Below are positions 1 to 11,765 of a stretch of 64,000 bases of DNA, piece after piece. The translations under genes were made by a program, and so were the position numbers. Each line of letters opens with the position of its first letter. The first letter of the stretch is position 1. Origin of the DNA: Ooceraea biroi (Eukaryota; Arthropoda; Insecta; Hymenoptera; Formicidae); the NCBI RefSeq assembly GCF_003672135.1, contig NC_039518.1:6450136-6514135 (forward strand). The letters run 5' to 3'. The notes beneath the pieces were generated by a model, which saw nothing but the letters and a program-made list of their open reading frames with translations, was not told the DNA's origin and did no database searches.

Positions 1-1367
1 CGGGTGATACCTGTCGCGGGGAAAGACGTGATAGTGCCTTTCGCTGTTTCGCGCGATTATTCGCGCGTTGCCTAATTAAGCGCTCTCCGCTGCGAGCATT
101 CTGACCGGCCAGCCAGATCTGGATATTACGCGCGGGCGCGCTAGCACGCACGCACGCACGCGAGGGTGAGGCGGCGCGATTGTGTGTGTGGCCGGTCATT
201 AAGGATGCCGTGGGCCACTAATCGTCATCAGAGACGTATTCACCGGCAGCGGCGGTGGCGGTGGCATACGCGGAAAATATAAAATTGCCTCCCCACCCTC
301 GCGTCGGTCAATGGACATAATGATTATTTTCTGCGGTGTAATGAGCGCAGCCGCCGCCGCCGTTGTGTGTCTACGCGGTGGAAAGATAATAAAAGATTCA
401 GGTCAATAGCGGTGTAATGAGGTATCTGGAATCCATCAAGGATTCATACGCTGAACATACATAATAAAGACCGCGCGACGGTTAACGTGTAGGTACGTAG
501 CGCGAAATGCAATTTGCGGAGAATGAGCGAGCGAGAGAGAGAGAGAATCTCTGCGTATCCGAGTATGCGTGTGCGTGTGGTCAGGCGGTCTGTACGATCG
601 TGAAATGCGTATCAGCGGCTTCACTTAGGGGTTGTTACCGTTAGCGACGAGCGCGTCCGCGACGCAGAAACGCACGTTTTGTCATTTGTTACGCTTGCAT
701 CGCGGCAAGATCGACCGGAAAATGAATCACGCGCATTATCATAAACGGCGGCGCCCGTTGCATAATTTATTTATTTCGCGGTACGCACACGGATCAAGCG
801 CGCGGCACGGTACATCGACGGCGATAATGTCAGCCGACGTAATTTACTCGGCTGCGACGCCGCTGCCCGCAAATTGAATCGCTTGTGGACTAACCGCATC
901 GAAATAAATGGCGAGGTCGCAATTTAATAAGGACCAGTCACCGTCTTCCGGTGATTAATTCCTGCTAAAAAGTTCCAGCAACTTCACAGACTCCTTTCTC
1001 ATGGATCTTAACTTCTCGGAGTCATTCTTGCCGCCACCGCCACTCCCCTTCCCCCGCCCAAGTAAACTTTTAATCCTCCGCTCCCTGAAGAACTTTCCAC
1101 CCTGTAAAACAGTCGGCAACGACGGTGTTTCCGTATTCGACGCATCGACACCCGATATCTTTAGTTCCTAATTGGGTTCGTTATTTGGCGTTGTTTTTCT
1201 GTTTCTTTTGTGCGCGCGTTGCACGTTGGCACGATCATTTTAATTTCGCTGTTCGCGGTAACCGTATATCGCTAGGTTTTTTTCGGGAGAGGCAATTTTA
1301 TAACGCGCATTAAGGATAATTAAAATACCATTTAACGCCGCATTTGCCGCGATGGAACGCATAAATA
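1..1367. other. Unique non-coding DNA, no gene seen
   Basis: CpG-rich single-copy-looking sequence with short simple repeats: an ACGC tract near 145-162 and a GA tract near 528-546. Open frames here are short, have arginine-rich or low-complexity translations and lack recognisable domains or splice context. I see no promoter or RNA gene I can support. Confidence 0.6.
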
Positions 1368-1441
1368 TTGGGTCGTCCGGAAAGTTCGTGCCGATTTTGA
1401 AGGAAAATTCAAAGGCAACATTTTTTTATGTCGATCAATAT

Positions 1442-2477
1442 TTATTGACTTATGTATGCACCGTTTTGTTTCACAACCTTTGTCCATCTTTCACGCAACT
1501 GGAAGATTCCATTCTCCCAGAACTTCTTAGGTTTCTCGGCGAAAAGTTCCTCAAGGTGGTTTTTTATGTCGATCAAAGAGTCGAAGTTCTTGCCGCTAAG
1601 AGAATTTTGCACAGACCTAAATAAGTGAAAGTCTGAGGGTGCAATGTCTGGTGAATACGGTGGGTGAGGTGGCACATCCCAGCCAAACTCCAACAATTTT
1701 TGTCGGGTAGTCAAAGAAACATGAGGTCTGGCATTGTCCTGATGGAACACGACGCCCTTCCTATTAGCTAATTCTGGACGTTTTTCCCGAATCGCTGTCT
1801 TTAATTCGTCCAGTTGCGAGCAGTACTTATCTGCATTTATCGTTTGGTTGTGCGGTAGGAGCTCATAATATAGGATTCCTTTCCAATCCCACCAGACACA
1901 GAGCATGACTTTTTTTGGATGAAGGCTGGCTTTCGGAGTGGTTAATGCTGGTTCATTTCGCTTACCCCAGGATCTTTTTCGTTCTACATTGTTGTAAATG
2001 ATCCATTTTTCGTCACCCGTCACTAATTGCTTCAAAAATGGTACGTTTTCGTTGCGCTTGTACAGCGAGTCTCAGATGGAAATGCGATCCGTTAAATTTT
2101 TTTCGGCCAAATTATGCGGAACCCCATACATCATAGCGACTTACGTAACCAAGCTTCACTACATGATCGTGGACAGTGGTTTTCGATATTTTCAGTATCT
2201 CTGCTAATTCACGTGTCGTGCAGCGCGGGTTATTCTCGATCAGTGTCTTGATTTGGTCATCATCAGTAGTAGAGGGTCTGCCCGAGCGTTCTTGGTCTTT
2301 AAGGTTAAAATCACCAGCTCTAAACTTAGCGAACCACTTACGTACGGTTCTTTCAGCTAAAGCGCCTTCTCCGTAAACAGAACATATCGAATTTGTTGCT
2401 TGTGAGGCATTTTTGCCTTTCCGGTAATAGAAAAGCGTCGAGTGTCTAAAATGTTCTTTGTTTTCTTCCATCTTCAA
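1442..2477 (-). pseudogene. Mariner transposase, frameshifted
   Basis: The minus strand encodes a mariner transposase of usual size (about 345 residues) in two frames. The N-terminal part (MEENKEHFRHSTLFYY onward) has the paired helix-turn-helix region with RSGRPS and the DVW segment. The C-terminal part has the catalytic triad: TGDEKW, then HQDNARPH, then SPDIAPSD, with 34 residues between the second and third aspartates (DD34D). The frame breaks at a run of four C on the plus strand (2122-2125); the neighbouring partial copy at about 2796 has three C, which restores the normal VWVPH frame. Apart from this single-base slip the gene is close to intact, so the copy is probably young or recently inactivated. 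Confidence 0.88.
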
Positions 2478-2658
2478 AAGAGTACAAAACTGACACGAAT
2501 CAATTTATCTGAAACAACTTTTTTCCTAAAGATGCGTTGAAATGTCACCTTTAAGCACATGTATATAAATCGTATGTTTTCAATAACATTGATATATTCA
2601 GACATGTTCCAACGCCATCTATTAAAAATCGGCACGAACTTTCCGGACGACCCAATAC

Positions 2659-3994
2659 ATTGTTGTAAATGATCCATTTTTCGTCACCCGTCACTAATTG
2701 CTTCAAAAATGGTACGTTTTCGTTGCGCTTGTACAGCGAGTCTCAGATGGAAATGCGATCCGTTAAATTTTTTTCGGCCAAATTATGCGGAACCCATACA
2801 TCATAGCGACTTACGTAACCAAGCTTCACTACATGATCGTGGACAGTGGTTTTCGATATTTTCAGTATCTCTGCTAATTCACGTGTCGTGCAACGCGGGT
2901 TATTCTCGATCAGTGTCTTGATTTGGTCATCATCAGTAGTAGAGGGTCTGCCCGAGCGTTCTTGGTCTTTAAGGTTAAAATCACCAGCTCTAAACTTAGC
3001 GAACCACTTACGTACGGTTCTTTCAGCTAAAGCGCCTTCTCCGTAAACAGAACATATCGAATTTGTTGCTTGTGAGGCATTTTGCCTTTCCGGTAATAGA
3101 AAAGCATCGAGTGTCTAAAATGTTCTTTGTTTTCTTCCATCTTCAAAAGAGTACAAAACTGACACGAATCAATTTATCTGAAACAACTTTTTTCCTAAAG
3201 ATGCGTTGAAATGTCACCTTTAAGCACATGTATATAAATCGTATGTTTTCAATAACATTGATATATTCAGACATGTTCCAACGCCATCTATTAAAAATCG
3301 GCACGAACTTTCCGGACGACCCAATACATTGTTGTAAATGATCCATTTTTCGTCACCCGTCACTAATTGCTTCAAAAATGGTACGTTTTCGTTGCGCTTG
3401 TACAGCGAGTCTCAGATGGAAATGCGATCCGTTAAATTTTTTTCGGCCAAATTATGCGGAACCCCATACATCATAGCGACTTACGTAACCAAGCTTCACT
3501 ACATGATCGTGGACAGTGGTTTTCGATATTTTCAGTATCTCTGCTAATTCACGTGTCGTGCAGCGCGGGTTATTCTCGATCAGTGTCTTGATTTGGTCAT
3601 CATCAGTAGTAGAGGGTCTGCCCGAGCGTTCTTGGTCTTTAAGGTTAAAATCACCAGCTCTAAACTTAGCGAACCACTTACGTACGGTTCTTTCAGCTAA
3701 AGCGCCTTCTCCGTAAACAGAACATATCGAATTTGTTGCTTGTGAGGCATTTTGCCTTTCCGGTAATAGAAAAGCATCGAGTGTCTAAAATGTTCTTTGT
3801 TTTCTTCCATCTTCAAAAGAGTACAAAACTGACACGAATCAATTTATCTGAAACAACTTTTTTCCTAAAGATGCGTTGAAATGTCACCTTTAAGCACATG
3901 TATATAAATCGTATGTTTTCAAGAACATTGATATATTCAGACATGTTCCAACGCCATCTATTAAAACTCGGCACGAACTTTCCGGACGACCCAA
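2659..3994 (-). repeat. Two extra tandem copies of the mariner A 5' end
   Basis: Two further units of about 669 bp, each with a complete right inverted repeat and the N-terminal transposase region up to about TGDEKW. Unit 2 (2659-3327) has the correct three-C run but a one-base deletion at the GCATTTTGCC position. Unit 3 (3328-3994) has both that deletion and the four-C run. Unit 3 resembles unit 1 on its left and unit 2 on its right, as expected from unequal crossing-over. Neither unit contains the catalytic C-terminal half. Confidence 0.88.
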
Positions 3995-3996
3995 TA

Positions 3997-5181
3997 TTTA
4001 TTCTCCCTTCGTTGTTCACTCGATTAATACACGGATGCAGTACATTCCACCACGGTGGCAAGATTTCGTATCCGCGAATCGTCCTCGGAGGAACGCCCCA
4101 TCCTCCACCCCCGTTCGCTTTCGGCGGGCGAGCGAGGGTGGGCGTGTATTGAAATCAGTTGCCAACAACTTGGGCAATTATCACGATAATTGCGACATAC
4201 ATTATGCTAATTTGTTCCGCTCCGTCTTTATTCGCGAAGTTCCGCGAAAAGAAATAAGCCGGAACTTTCGAAACAGTCACTCGTGTGGCGCGCCACGATC
4301 GATTCCACCCCTCACACACGCGCATGGGAGTGCCGCGTGGGTGTGCGGGCCGCTGATAATTAATAAACACCCCGCGGGGGTAAGATTTGTCTGTGCGTCT
4401 CGAGATCGAGATCGCGTCGATCATTCCTCGCGCGAGCACTCTTGCAAATCGACACGGACCCGAGGAATAAGAGAAAACGGAGGAAAGAATCGAAAGGAGG
4501 GAGCGTAGGCGCGCGCGTTTAACGTTTAAGGGCGACGGATCCGCGACGCGGGGTGGCCGGCTTCAATAAAATACGCATCGAATGAAAAACGAGAATCGTA
4601 AACCGGCTCCTGCCCGCGCGCGCTCGCGGGGTCTTCCCGATATTTTTTTCGGCGGGCTACAAGTTATTACGCGACGCTTGGCTCGGCCCCGTTTGAAATC
4701 CCCGATGCCATTAAAATAGAAATGGGAAACGCGGCCCACCCAATTCCAGCATAATATTGTGATTACGGTATGCACAGACGCTTTATACATATATGTATAT
4801 GTATGTATATATATACACGCACGCGCGCGCGAGAGTATCCGCGAGCGAGTGCCCCTTGCCCAGTATACACATCCCCAATATCAGATTCGGCCCTTCGCGC
4901 GTCTCTCATGCATTTATTCCTGCATAAGCGACTTGGCCCGCGTCATTATTTCTTTGACGTCTAATGTATATTTTAACGGCAAGATTGTAACGTTTCATGT
5001 CTCCCATGGCGAGAGAAAGAGACAGAGAAAAGAGAGAGGAGAGAGAAAGAAAGAGAGCACGGTTCGGGGAATGCATCTCTGCGCGAATTTTCGTGGTCCA
5101 GTTTCGTTTCGTTGGAATAAGAGCGAGATCGCGGAGTCGATAACGCACACGCGATTCCAATACGCGAATTAAGGAGCCGTG
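3997..5181. other. Unique non-coding DNA, no gene seen
   Basis: GC-rich sequence followed by simple repeats: alternating AT/GT near 4787-4815 and a GA-rich tract near 5008-5060. The longest open frame (plus strand, about 4035-4508) has no domain, is rich in Arg/Ser and begins only 40 bp outside the mariner. I treat it as chance. Confidence 0.55.
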
Positions 5182-6941
5182 CCCACGTAGAAATTTCAAA
5201 ACGGTCCAATACTGGGACCGTACCGTTTGCCATCGTGGCAGTATTGTGCCAGTACAGATCCGACACAGGAGTGTAACGCCATGCCGTACTTAATTGCCAG
5301 TACTGATCCGACACTGGCAATAATATATGGACCAGTATTCGGTAAATAACTGCACCAGCATTGGGCATAGAAGTGGACCAATTAATGTATAAATGTATTT
5401 TTTATATACAGGGTGGCCCATTTTAATTTATACAGTCGATTTTTTAAAAAACTAAAAGAGATACGAAAAAATGTTTCAGACAGACATGTCACGATTTCGA
5501 GGGGGACATAAGATGATACCATTGGTTTGACCTTGAATAGTCGTTTGAAGGTCACCTTCAATTTCTTAAATTGAAACCCCAACTTTTTATTGCAGATTCT
5601 TATTCTCCTTCGAATAGTAAGTAACTTTTGTCTGAAACATGTTTCCGAAAAATGTCATCTTATGTCCTTAAAATGTCCTCAAAACTCATCTTGAAGATCA
5701 TTTTAAGGACATAAGATGACATTTTTCGGAAAAATGTTTCAGACAAAAGTTGCATGTTTTCTCGCGTAGAATCCGAATCCGTAATAAAAAATACCATGTC
5801 TCATTAAAAAAAAATTTCAGAATTCTAACTTCCGGTCTGAAATTTTTTTTTAATGAGACATGGTATTTTTTATTACGGATTCGGATTCTACGCGAGAAAA
5901 CATGCAACTTTTGTCTGAAACATTTTTCCGAAAAATGTTATCTTATGTCCTTAAAATGTCCTCAAAACTCATCTTGAAGATCATTTTAAGGACATAAGAT
6001 GACATTTTTCGGAAAAATGTTTCAGACAAAAGTTACTTACTTTTCGATGTAGAATAAGAATCTGCAATAAAAAGTTGGGGTTTCAATTTAAGAAATTGAA
6101 GGTGATCTTCGCGTGACCTTCAAACGACTATTCAAGGTCAAACCAATGGTATCATCTTATGTCCCCCTCGAAATCGTGACATGTCTGTCTGAAACATTTT
6201 TTCGTATCTCTTTTAGTTTTTTAAAAAATCGACTGTATAAATTAAAATGGGCCACCCTGTATATATATAATATGTATTTTGTACTATTTGTATTTGTGAC
6301 TTAAATATTATAAACAAAGACTAATGCAAACAACATTAGTAAAATCATTTTGTAAATGTCGCGTGAATTAATATCGCGTTTAAAGAAAAAAGATGTTAAA
6401 TCGGTTTTCCGGATGGTTGTTTATACGCGATAACGCAAATGTTTCTAGCGAGAACGTCACGCCTGATCTGGCCATCTATCGGTCGCTGGTGAATCAATAT
6501 ATTGTTATAATCCTATTCTAAAAAAGGCGTGTTAATTCGTGAAGTTTTTTTTATCGAATATTGAGGCCTCTTTTCCGCGACGAATTTCGTGTGACTTGAA
6601 CTTCGTGTTGCGAATGTCAGAATGTCATAGTGGCTGTCAGTGCGGTTATATTGACAATTGTATTTATTATATTATTTTTTTTATTTCTTATCTTATTTAT
6701 AGCGCGCGCAGCGCGCGCCTGTGTTGCTAGTTATATATTATCGGCAATGCATGCAGTCGAATGCTGGGTCTGTGTCGGTTGCCGAAGCATGGCCTGTCTC
6801 GCAACCAGACTGGTCCATGTCTGTAGTTTATAATGGCCCGTCACATGGCCCGGTTTTTAATAAGTACTGGGACAAGACTGTCTGCCAACTCTTGGGCTCA
6901 ATGTTGGGCCAGTTAAACAACCTCGGCAATTTCTACGTGGG
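5182..6941. mobile_element. TIR element with CCCACGTAGAAATT ends, host of a nested MITE
   Basis: The two ends share the inverted motif CCCACGTAGAAATT (5182 onward; complement ending at 6941), flanked on both sides by TG (5180-5181, 6942-6943), a possible 2-bp target duplication. Both subterminal regions (about 5195-5375 and 6750-6930) contain degenerate repeats built from words like CCAGTA, TGGGCC and GGTCCA. The interior (6310-6720) is AT-rich with no clear transposase. A separate palindromic element (5409-6259) sits inside the left half. I cannot assign a superfamily; it is probably a non-autonomous or decayed DNA transposon. The short inverted repeat keeps confidence moderate. Confidence 0.6.
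5409..6259. mobile_element. Nested palindromic MITE, CAGGGTGGCCC ends, TA target
   Basis: The ends CAGGGTGGCCCATTTTAATT (5409) and its complement (ending 6259) are flanked by TA. The outer inverted arms run roughly 220-240 bp. The middle is itself a chain of hairpins: a segment around GGACATAAGATGACATTTTT occurs four times in alternating orientation, and a second palindrome at about 5750-5905 surrounds the centre near 5820-5835. A shorter relative lies at 24270-24848. The TA target and CAGGGTG start fit IS630/Tc1/mariner-type MITEs. No coding capacity: short frames reading the same on both strands are a product of the palindrome. Confidence 0.85.
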
Positions 6942-6943
6942 TG

Positions 6944-9568
6944 GGGCCGTTATTTATTGATAATGCTGCGCGCGATTTGTACCGAGCGCGAGTTCCGCAC
7001 GAAAAGTGCGCGACTCAACGATGTAAATTATCGATTTACGCCAAGTTTTATGCCGGATACGAAAGTATGTCTCTCGGAGTGGCAGCTGCATACTCGCCGC
7101 CACCACCGCCGCGTCGGAGGGTAGCTCGCATGCTTACCGTGTTTATTCCTGCGCCCGCGCCCGGTCTATCATTATTCCTCCGACGCGCAATGTAAGTTTC
7201 AGCAGCGCGTATCCGGCGGCGTCGTCATTTTATATTTCACGGCGTGCGTATTCCTACGAGCATCCGCATTCCGCCCCCTTAACCGTTTTCCTTTCACCTC
7301 GTTACTATCCCCCGCGGTCCGCTCCGATCGGCGGATCTTGAAAAATTCGTCGCGTGAATTTTGCAGCGCGCGAGGAGAGTAAGAGGGAGAATTGAACTTC
7401 CGCTCGCGTCTATCGCAACGATACGGCGCGGATCCTATCCGCTCTCTCCGCTGTCTTCGACTCGCCGAAGGATTTCGCGGGGAATCTGCGAAATTCCGCG
7501 AGCGCGCGGAAAAAAAGAGGAGAGGAGCCACTTGAAGTATACACGGAATACAGAACAAAACTATCGCTTACGCGCACAGCATCACCATAAATCCCAAGTG
7601 TATGGCTACGTAGGTCGTATTCGCGCGTGAGATAGTGCTCGGAGCGGAGAATGTATCAAAATCAGGCGCGAGGTTGCTTTATGGACGGGAACGCTCGTAA
7701 ATACGCACTTCTGGTACTCCGGGCTCGACTACGGGAACGGCCGAGACTCCGGAGAAACTGCCTGGATGGGTTAGGCGATAGAGAAAGGGCCACGAAATAG
7801 CTTCTACGGGATGCTAATAAAAGATAGAACCGGCTAGATAAACTCGCGCGAGCGATACACGCCGCCTCCCGCCGCTGCCATTGTTCCGGGCCACCGTCGT
7901 CTTCTGACCGACGTCAACGGCGAGAACAATTGATTACCGGAACGTGAGACGGCCGGACGGCTCGAGTTCAGGCACAATTTTGGTGCGGACGCGGCACCCG
8001 CTCGCCGATGACGATGTCAGTTCGCCGTTGACCCTGGATTCATTTCCCACCCTCCCATGATTCCGACTCATAAAATTCCCTGCTTTTTTCGCCTGATAAA
8101 ATTGTAAATTTGTAAAAAGCAGTCGGATAAAAAATTAATTCGCGACTCACGCCGAACTTTCGCAATCGTATCGCGACTGCCGCGTTTGCACGACGTCTGG
8201 GAAATCGTTTCACTGCGATATATCGCACAAAGGAAAAACGGCGCGGGGCATCGTCCTGTCTCTGTCTTGACACCGGCCGGCGAAATTCAGACTCGGAAAC
8301 ATATTTCGGGGATTAATACAAATTTTTATTATTTTCTTTTATCTCGGCAAAAAATCGCTTTTATCGGAAAATAATTACATACATACTGCATAATACATGG
8401 ACGTATCTAAATCAGTGGTAACCCTTGTTTCCACGTGTTCCAATAAAAAATTTGCGCTCTGTGTTTAAAAATTAATATCGAATTTTTTATTACTTTTTAT
8501 CTCGGCAAAAAAGGATCCTTTTTATTGCAATATAAAATAATTACGTATTTTATAAAAAAATTTTTCATTGGAAACGGGATCCGGGTACGGTTTGATTCGA
8601 AAATGAAAAAAAAGGAAGAAAAAAAGGAAATTGATCGCGCATATTAAATATTGTCCCGCCGATAGGCGCGCGGCGCGGCGGCTCGATGCTGCGCGAATCC
8701 ATGCCGACGAAACCACTTCTAATGCCGCGGGTTTTCGGCCGTGCGGGGAAAAACGCCTCGACGATCTCGAGGCGTCAAATCAGCGGGCGTGAGCACGCGA
8801 AGCGTGTCATCGCTCGTGAACGTTGGAGCGTTCTCGCGAACGCGAGCGCGCGATGCCGCGTCCGCGGTACCGGCGAGTGGATTGACACTTTCAATCGCTC
8901 ACGAGCGGCTATTAAAACGTCATGTACGCGGACGTACCGCCGTCGATTGACGGGGGAAATTTGACTTACTGGATCTCGTCCGCCGTGCCCCGGATCGGCC
9001 GGCCTGCCTTGCACGACTGTGTTCTGCTTCGATCAATTACAAAATGTCGCCGGCCGGCATTAACGATAGTCGAACGCGTCATCATCGGGGTGCGCGAGAT
9101 GACGGTCTCGCCATCCCCAGAGTCTTTTGCGAGGTCCAGTCGGCTGATGGAGGGTGAAAGGGTGGATTTTCGAGCCGCGGCGCTTCTCGCTTCTCGTGCG
9201 ATAAATGCACGTTAACAACCCGTTACGCATTAAGCTCGCGAGAATGGATATCGGCGATTAGCGCGAATTATTTTCGCGCCGGCACAGCTGCTCCGCATAT
9301 AATAGTTCACGGGGAAAAAAGCGCGGGGTGGTTTTGTAAAATTACGCCAATTTATCGGCGGCACTGTGGGGTTGAAGTGGGAAAAACGCGAGACACATCG
9401 ACGGCGATTCAACGTGCCTTGATATCTAATTATTAAATCGCAAAATTGATACGTTCCTTTGACTCGTCGAGCATGTCTAACGCTTTCGGGCTGCCCGCGA
9501 TGATTTTTCCCGCGACCATGCAGCATCGATTCATTCCGCCGATTTACCATACGGACTTTCGCCTCTCC
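6944..9568. other. Unique non-coding DNA, no gene seen
   Basis: Mostly GC- and CpG-rich sequence with an AT-rich interval at about 8290-8650. I found no domain-bearing frame, no convincing exon and no recognisable repeat. Confidence 0.55.
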
Positions 9569-9572
9569 TTAA

Positions 9573-9987
9573 GGGGGGAGCCTGCTTCGATGAACCAAAG
9601 AGAGAAGAAAAAAGTTGAAAAGTGCCAAAATGGTGGAGCTTAGAACACAAAAGTACGATTTTTAGGCAAAGTTGTTGAACTTTTTCATGCAAAACTAATT
9701 GTTTAACTTAATGTTTTTGTGAATATTAAAGGTTCATCGACGATGGGAATTCATAAATAACAAGAAAATATTTCAATTTTTCAGTTTGGATGAAATTTGC
9801 CAGCTGCACTAAGATGCCTCCAGGACGACCTCTACAGGCGATATATTCAAATAAAAAAATAATTTTTTTATCTTTAAACATGTACTAATAAATGCATCAA
9901 AGTTTTATAATGATCCGCTGTATAGTTTCTCCAAAAAAATTCGTAAAATTATACCTTATTTTCAACGTTCTAAAGCAGGCTCCCCCC
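9573..9987. mobile_element. piggyBac-type MITE, internally deleted copy
   Basis: The ends GGGGGGAGCCTGCTT (9573) and AAGCAGGCTCCCCCC (ending 9987) are perfect inverted repeats, flanked by TTAA at 9569-9572 and 9988-9991, the piggyBac-type target duplication. Compared with the complete copy at 18825-19533, the left arm is missing almost entirely after the first 15 bases. About 30 bp around the GGAGAATGCTCACC segment is also missing from the right arm. There is no transposase; it would have depended on a piggyBac-like transposase elsewhere. Confidence 0.9.
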
Positions 9988-9991
9988 TTAA

Positions 9992-10712
9992 GAAACGTAT
10001 GTCCTCGCGCAACTCGTTCCGCGAAACACTTCAATTAGCGCGTTGCGTCAGACAATGTTACAGCATCCGCGGCGTTCCTTATTATAATAAGAAGAAGAAC
10101 GAGCGGCACCTTCCGTTCTCGGCGAGTGATCGACCATCTTGCACGCACCCAAGAGGACAATCATCCGCAAGACGCGCTCGCAACGAGGGTATGCTAACGA
10201 TTCCCTGAAACGTTTCCCCGAGTGATTCCCACCCGATTCAAAGCGGCCTGCGGAATTCCCTTACGAGCTGTAGAAACAGTTATATCTCCGGCAGTGAACG
10301 GACGAGAAGAATGGGTCGATACTCCGTGATCGAAGCAGCCTCTCGCATACCTGCGCGCTATGACTTCGCAAACATCCCTCGTTTATCTGCACTTTACTTC
10401 ACGGTACTGCGCGCGCCGAGGATTATTGTGCTCCATAATTAATGTACAAAAGAGATAAAAAAAGAACTCTTGCTTCATTAAATCGTGAATTTCACGAAGC
10501 ACGATGATGGTGATTGCTAATCCGAGATTTTGTTACGTAACATACCGGTATCGTATAATCATTTATCATATTACATCGCGAGAGAGAGAGAGAGAGATCT
10601 TCAGTAACGTGGTCGTTGACATCTAAACGAATGCTCGGAAGCCTCAAGTTTCTTATTTAATCAGCATGATCGATATTAATCATCGATGTAACGTCGCATC
10701 CCGAGAGCCTTC
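9992..10712. other. Unique non-coding DNA with a GA microsatellite
   Basis: No gene recognised. A short (GA)n tract lies at 10580-10597. The sequence becomes more AT-rich toward the composite element that starts at 10715. Confidence 0.55.
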
Positions 10713-11521
10713 TACACCCACAGAAAAGATTTCTGGACTTAATGCTATTACTCTTTAATCTATCATAAAATAACATCGCTATAGCAACAATCATATTTAT
10801 TATTGAAAAGAAACATATTTTAATCTTGAATAGAAAATTCGAAAATCTAGATTAAAATAATCTTGGTGCTATTCATTAATTTTCTCAGAAGGATTTAGAT
10901 ACAAATTTCTAGCAAGTTCAAACTATTCTTGATTTAAGAATATTGTGAGATCCAAAAGACATCTTATTCTATTCTTCTAAGAGAATTTGTAGAATCTGCA
11001 CAAAACGGCCAATATTTATGTGTTGCAATCGAAAACCGGGAAAGTGTTTCTGTTATTTACAACGAATAAGTGCAATACTCTACAAGAAATATTAAAAGGT
11101 ATGGAAATGTCTTATCTCGAATCTTATTTCTCGAGTAAGTATATTGTATATACTTACTTACATTTCCATGTCTTTTAATATTTCTTGTAGAGCATTGCAC
11201 TTATTCATTGTAAATCTTTCCCGATATTCGATTGCAACACATAAATATTGGCCGTTTTATCCGAATAAAGGACGCAGAAGCCTACTATAAAGCGGCGCTA
11301 ATATCAAATTATTCTGCATACAAGAATATATAAGCATAAATGTGTACATGTTACTCTTGTCTGAAGACAGTAAGACAATCTTATTTAATTCGAGAGAGAA
11401 GAATCGAAATTACTGATTTAAATAAAAAATTGTTTTATTTTCATATTTTTTATACTTGTAATACGTTTAAATTAGTCAAGAATATTTTTCGTCTTGTTAT
11501 CAGAAATCCTTTCTGAGGGTG

Positions 11522-11765
11522 TACTTTCGAGACGCGAAAAAAATCCCTTTTTTCGCAAAGGGATTCGATATTTAATAATTTTCGAGAGAAAATCGTAAAA
11601 ACAAGGAAATTTTTGATGATCGTATTTTATACATCTAAAACGAAAATGTGCAAGAAAATGAAAACACTTGCACACACCTAATACATGGAAGAAAAAGTAT
11701 GTACAATAAGTAACAGCGCTCTTTTTCATCATCAGGATTTCCAGCGGATGGAACCAATGATGCTG
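11522..11765. repeat. 244-bp spacer S between E copies
   Basis: Starts TACTTTCGAGACGCG and ends GGAACCAATGATGCTG, directly abutting E ends on both sides. It contains a hairpin AAATCCCTTTTTTCGCAAAG near its start. It is exactly 244 bp here and at the four other places where it lies between E copies, with only occasional substitutions. It carries no E terminal sequence, so it looks like captured foreign or host DNA. Confidence 0.88.

Larger units (their letters stand above)
1368..3994 (-). mobile_element. Mariner (DD34D) element A with tandemly triplicated 5' region
   Basis: The outer ends are inverted repeats beginning TTGGGTCGTCCGGAAAGTTC at 1368 and ending with its complement at 3994, flanked on both sides by TA (1366-1367 and 3995-3996), the mariner target duplication. 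The transposase lies on the minus strand, so the 3994 side is the gene's 5' end. A normal mariner is about 1.3 kb; this one is 2627 bp because the 5' third is repeated: about 1989-2658, 2659-3327 and 3328-3994, period about 670 bp. At each internal junction the complete right inverted repeat ends in CCCAA, then TA, then CATTGTTG, which is interior sequence found at a TA near 1986. The element therefore looks like an insertion into its own internal TA site followed by further duplication. Confidence 0.9.

Noticed and set aside
4035..4508. 157-codon plus-strand frame
   Set aside because: Starts next to the mariner end, low-complexity composition, no domain, no splice sites noticed.
5698..5977. 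Identical 69-75-codon frames on opposite strands (MHVFSRRIRIRNKKYHVSL)
   Set aside because: Product of the perfect palindrome inside the MITE.
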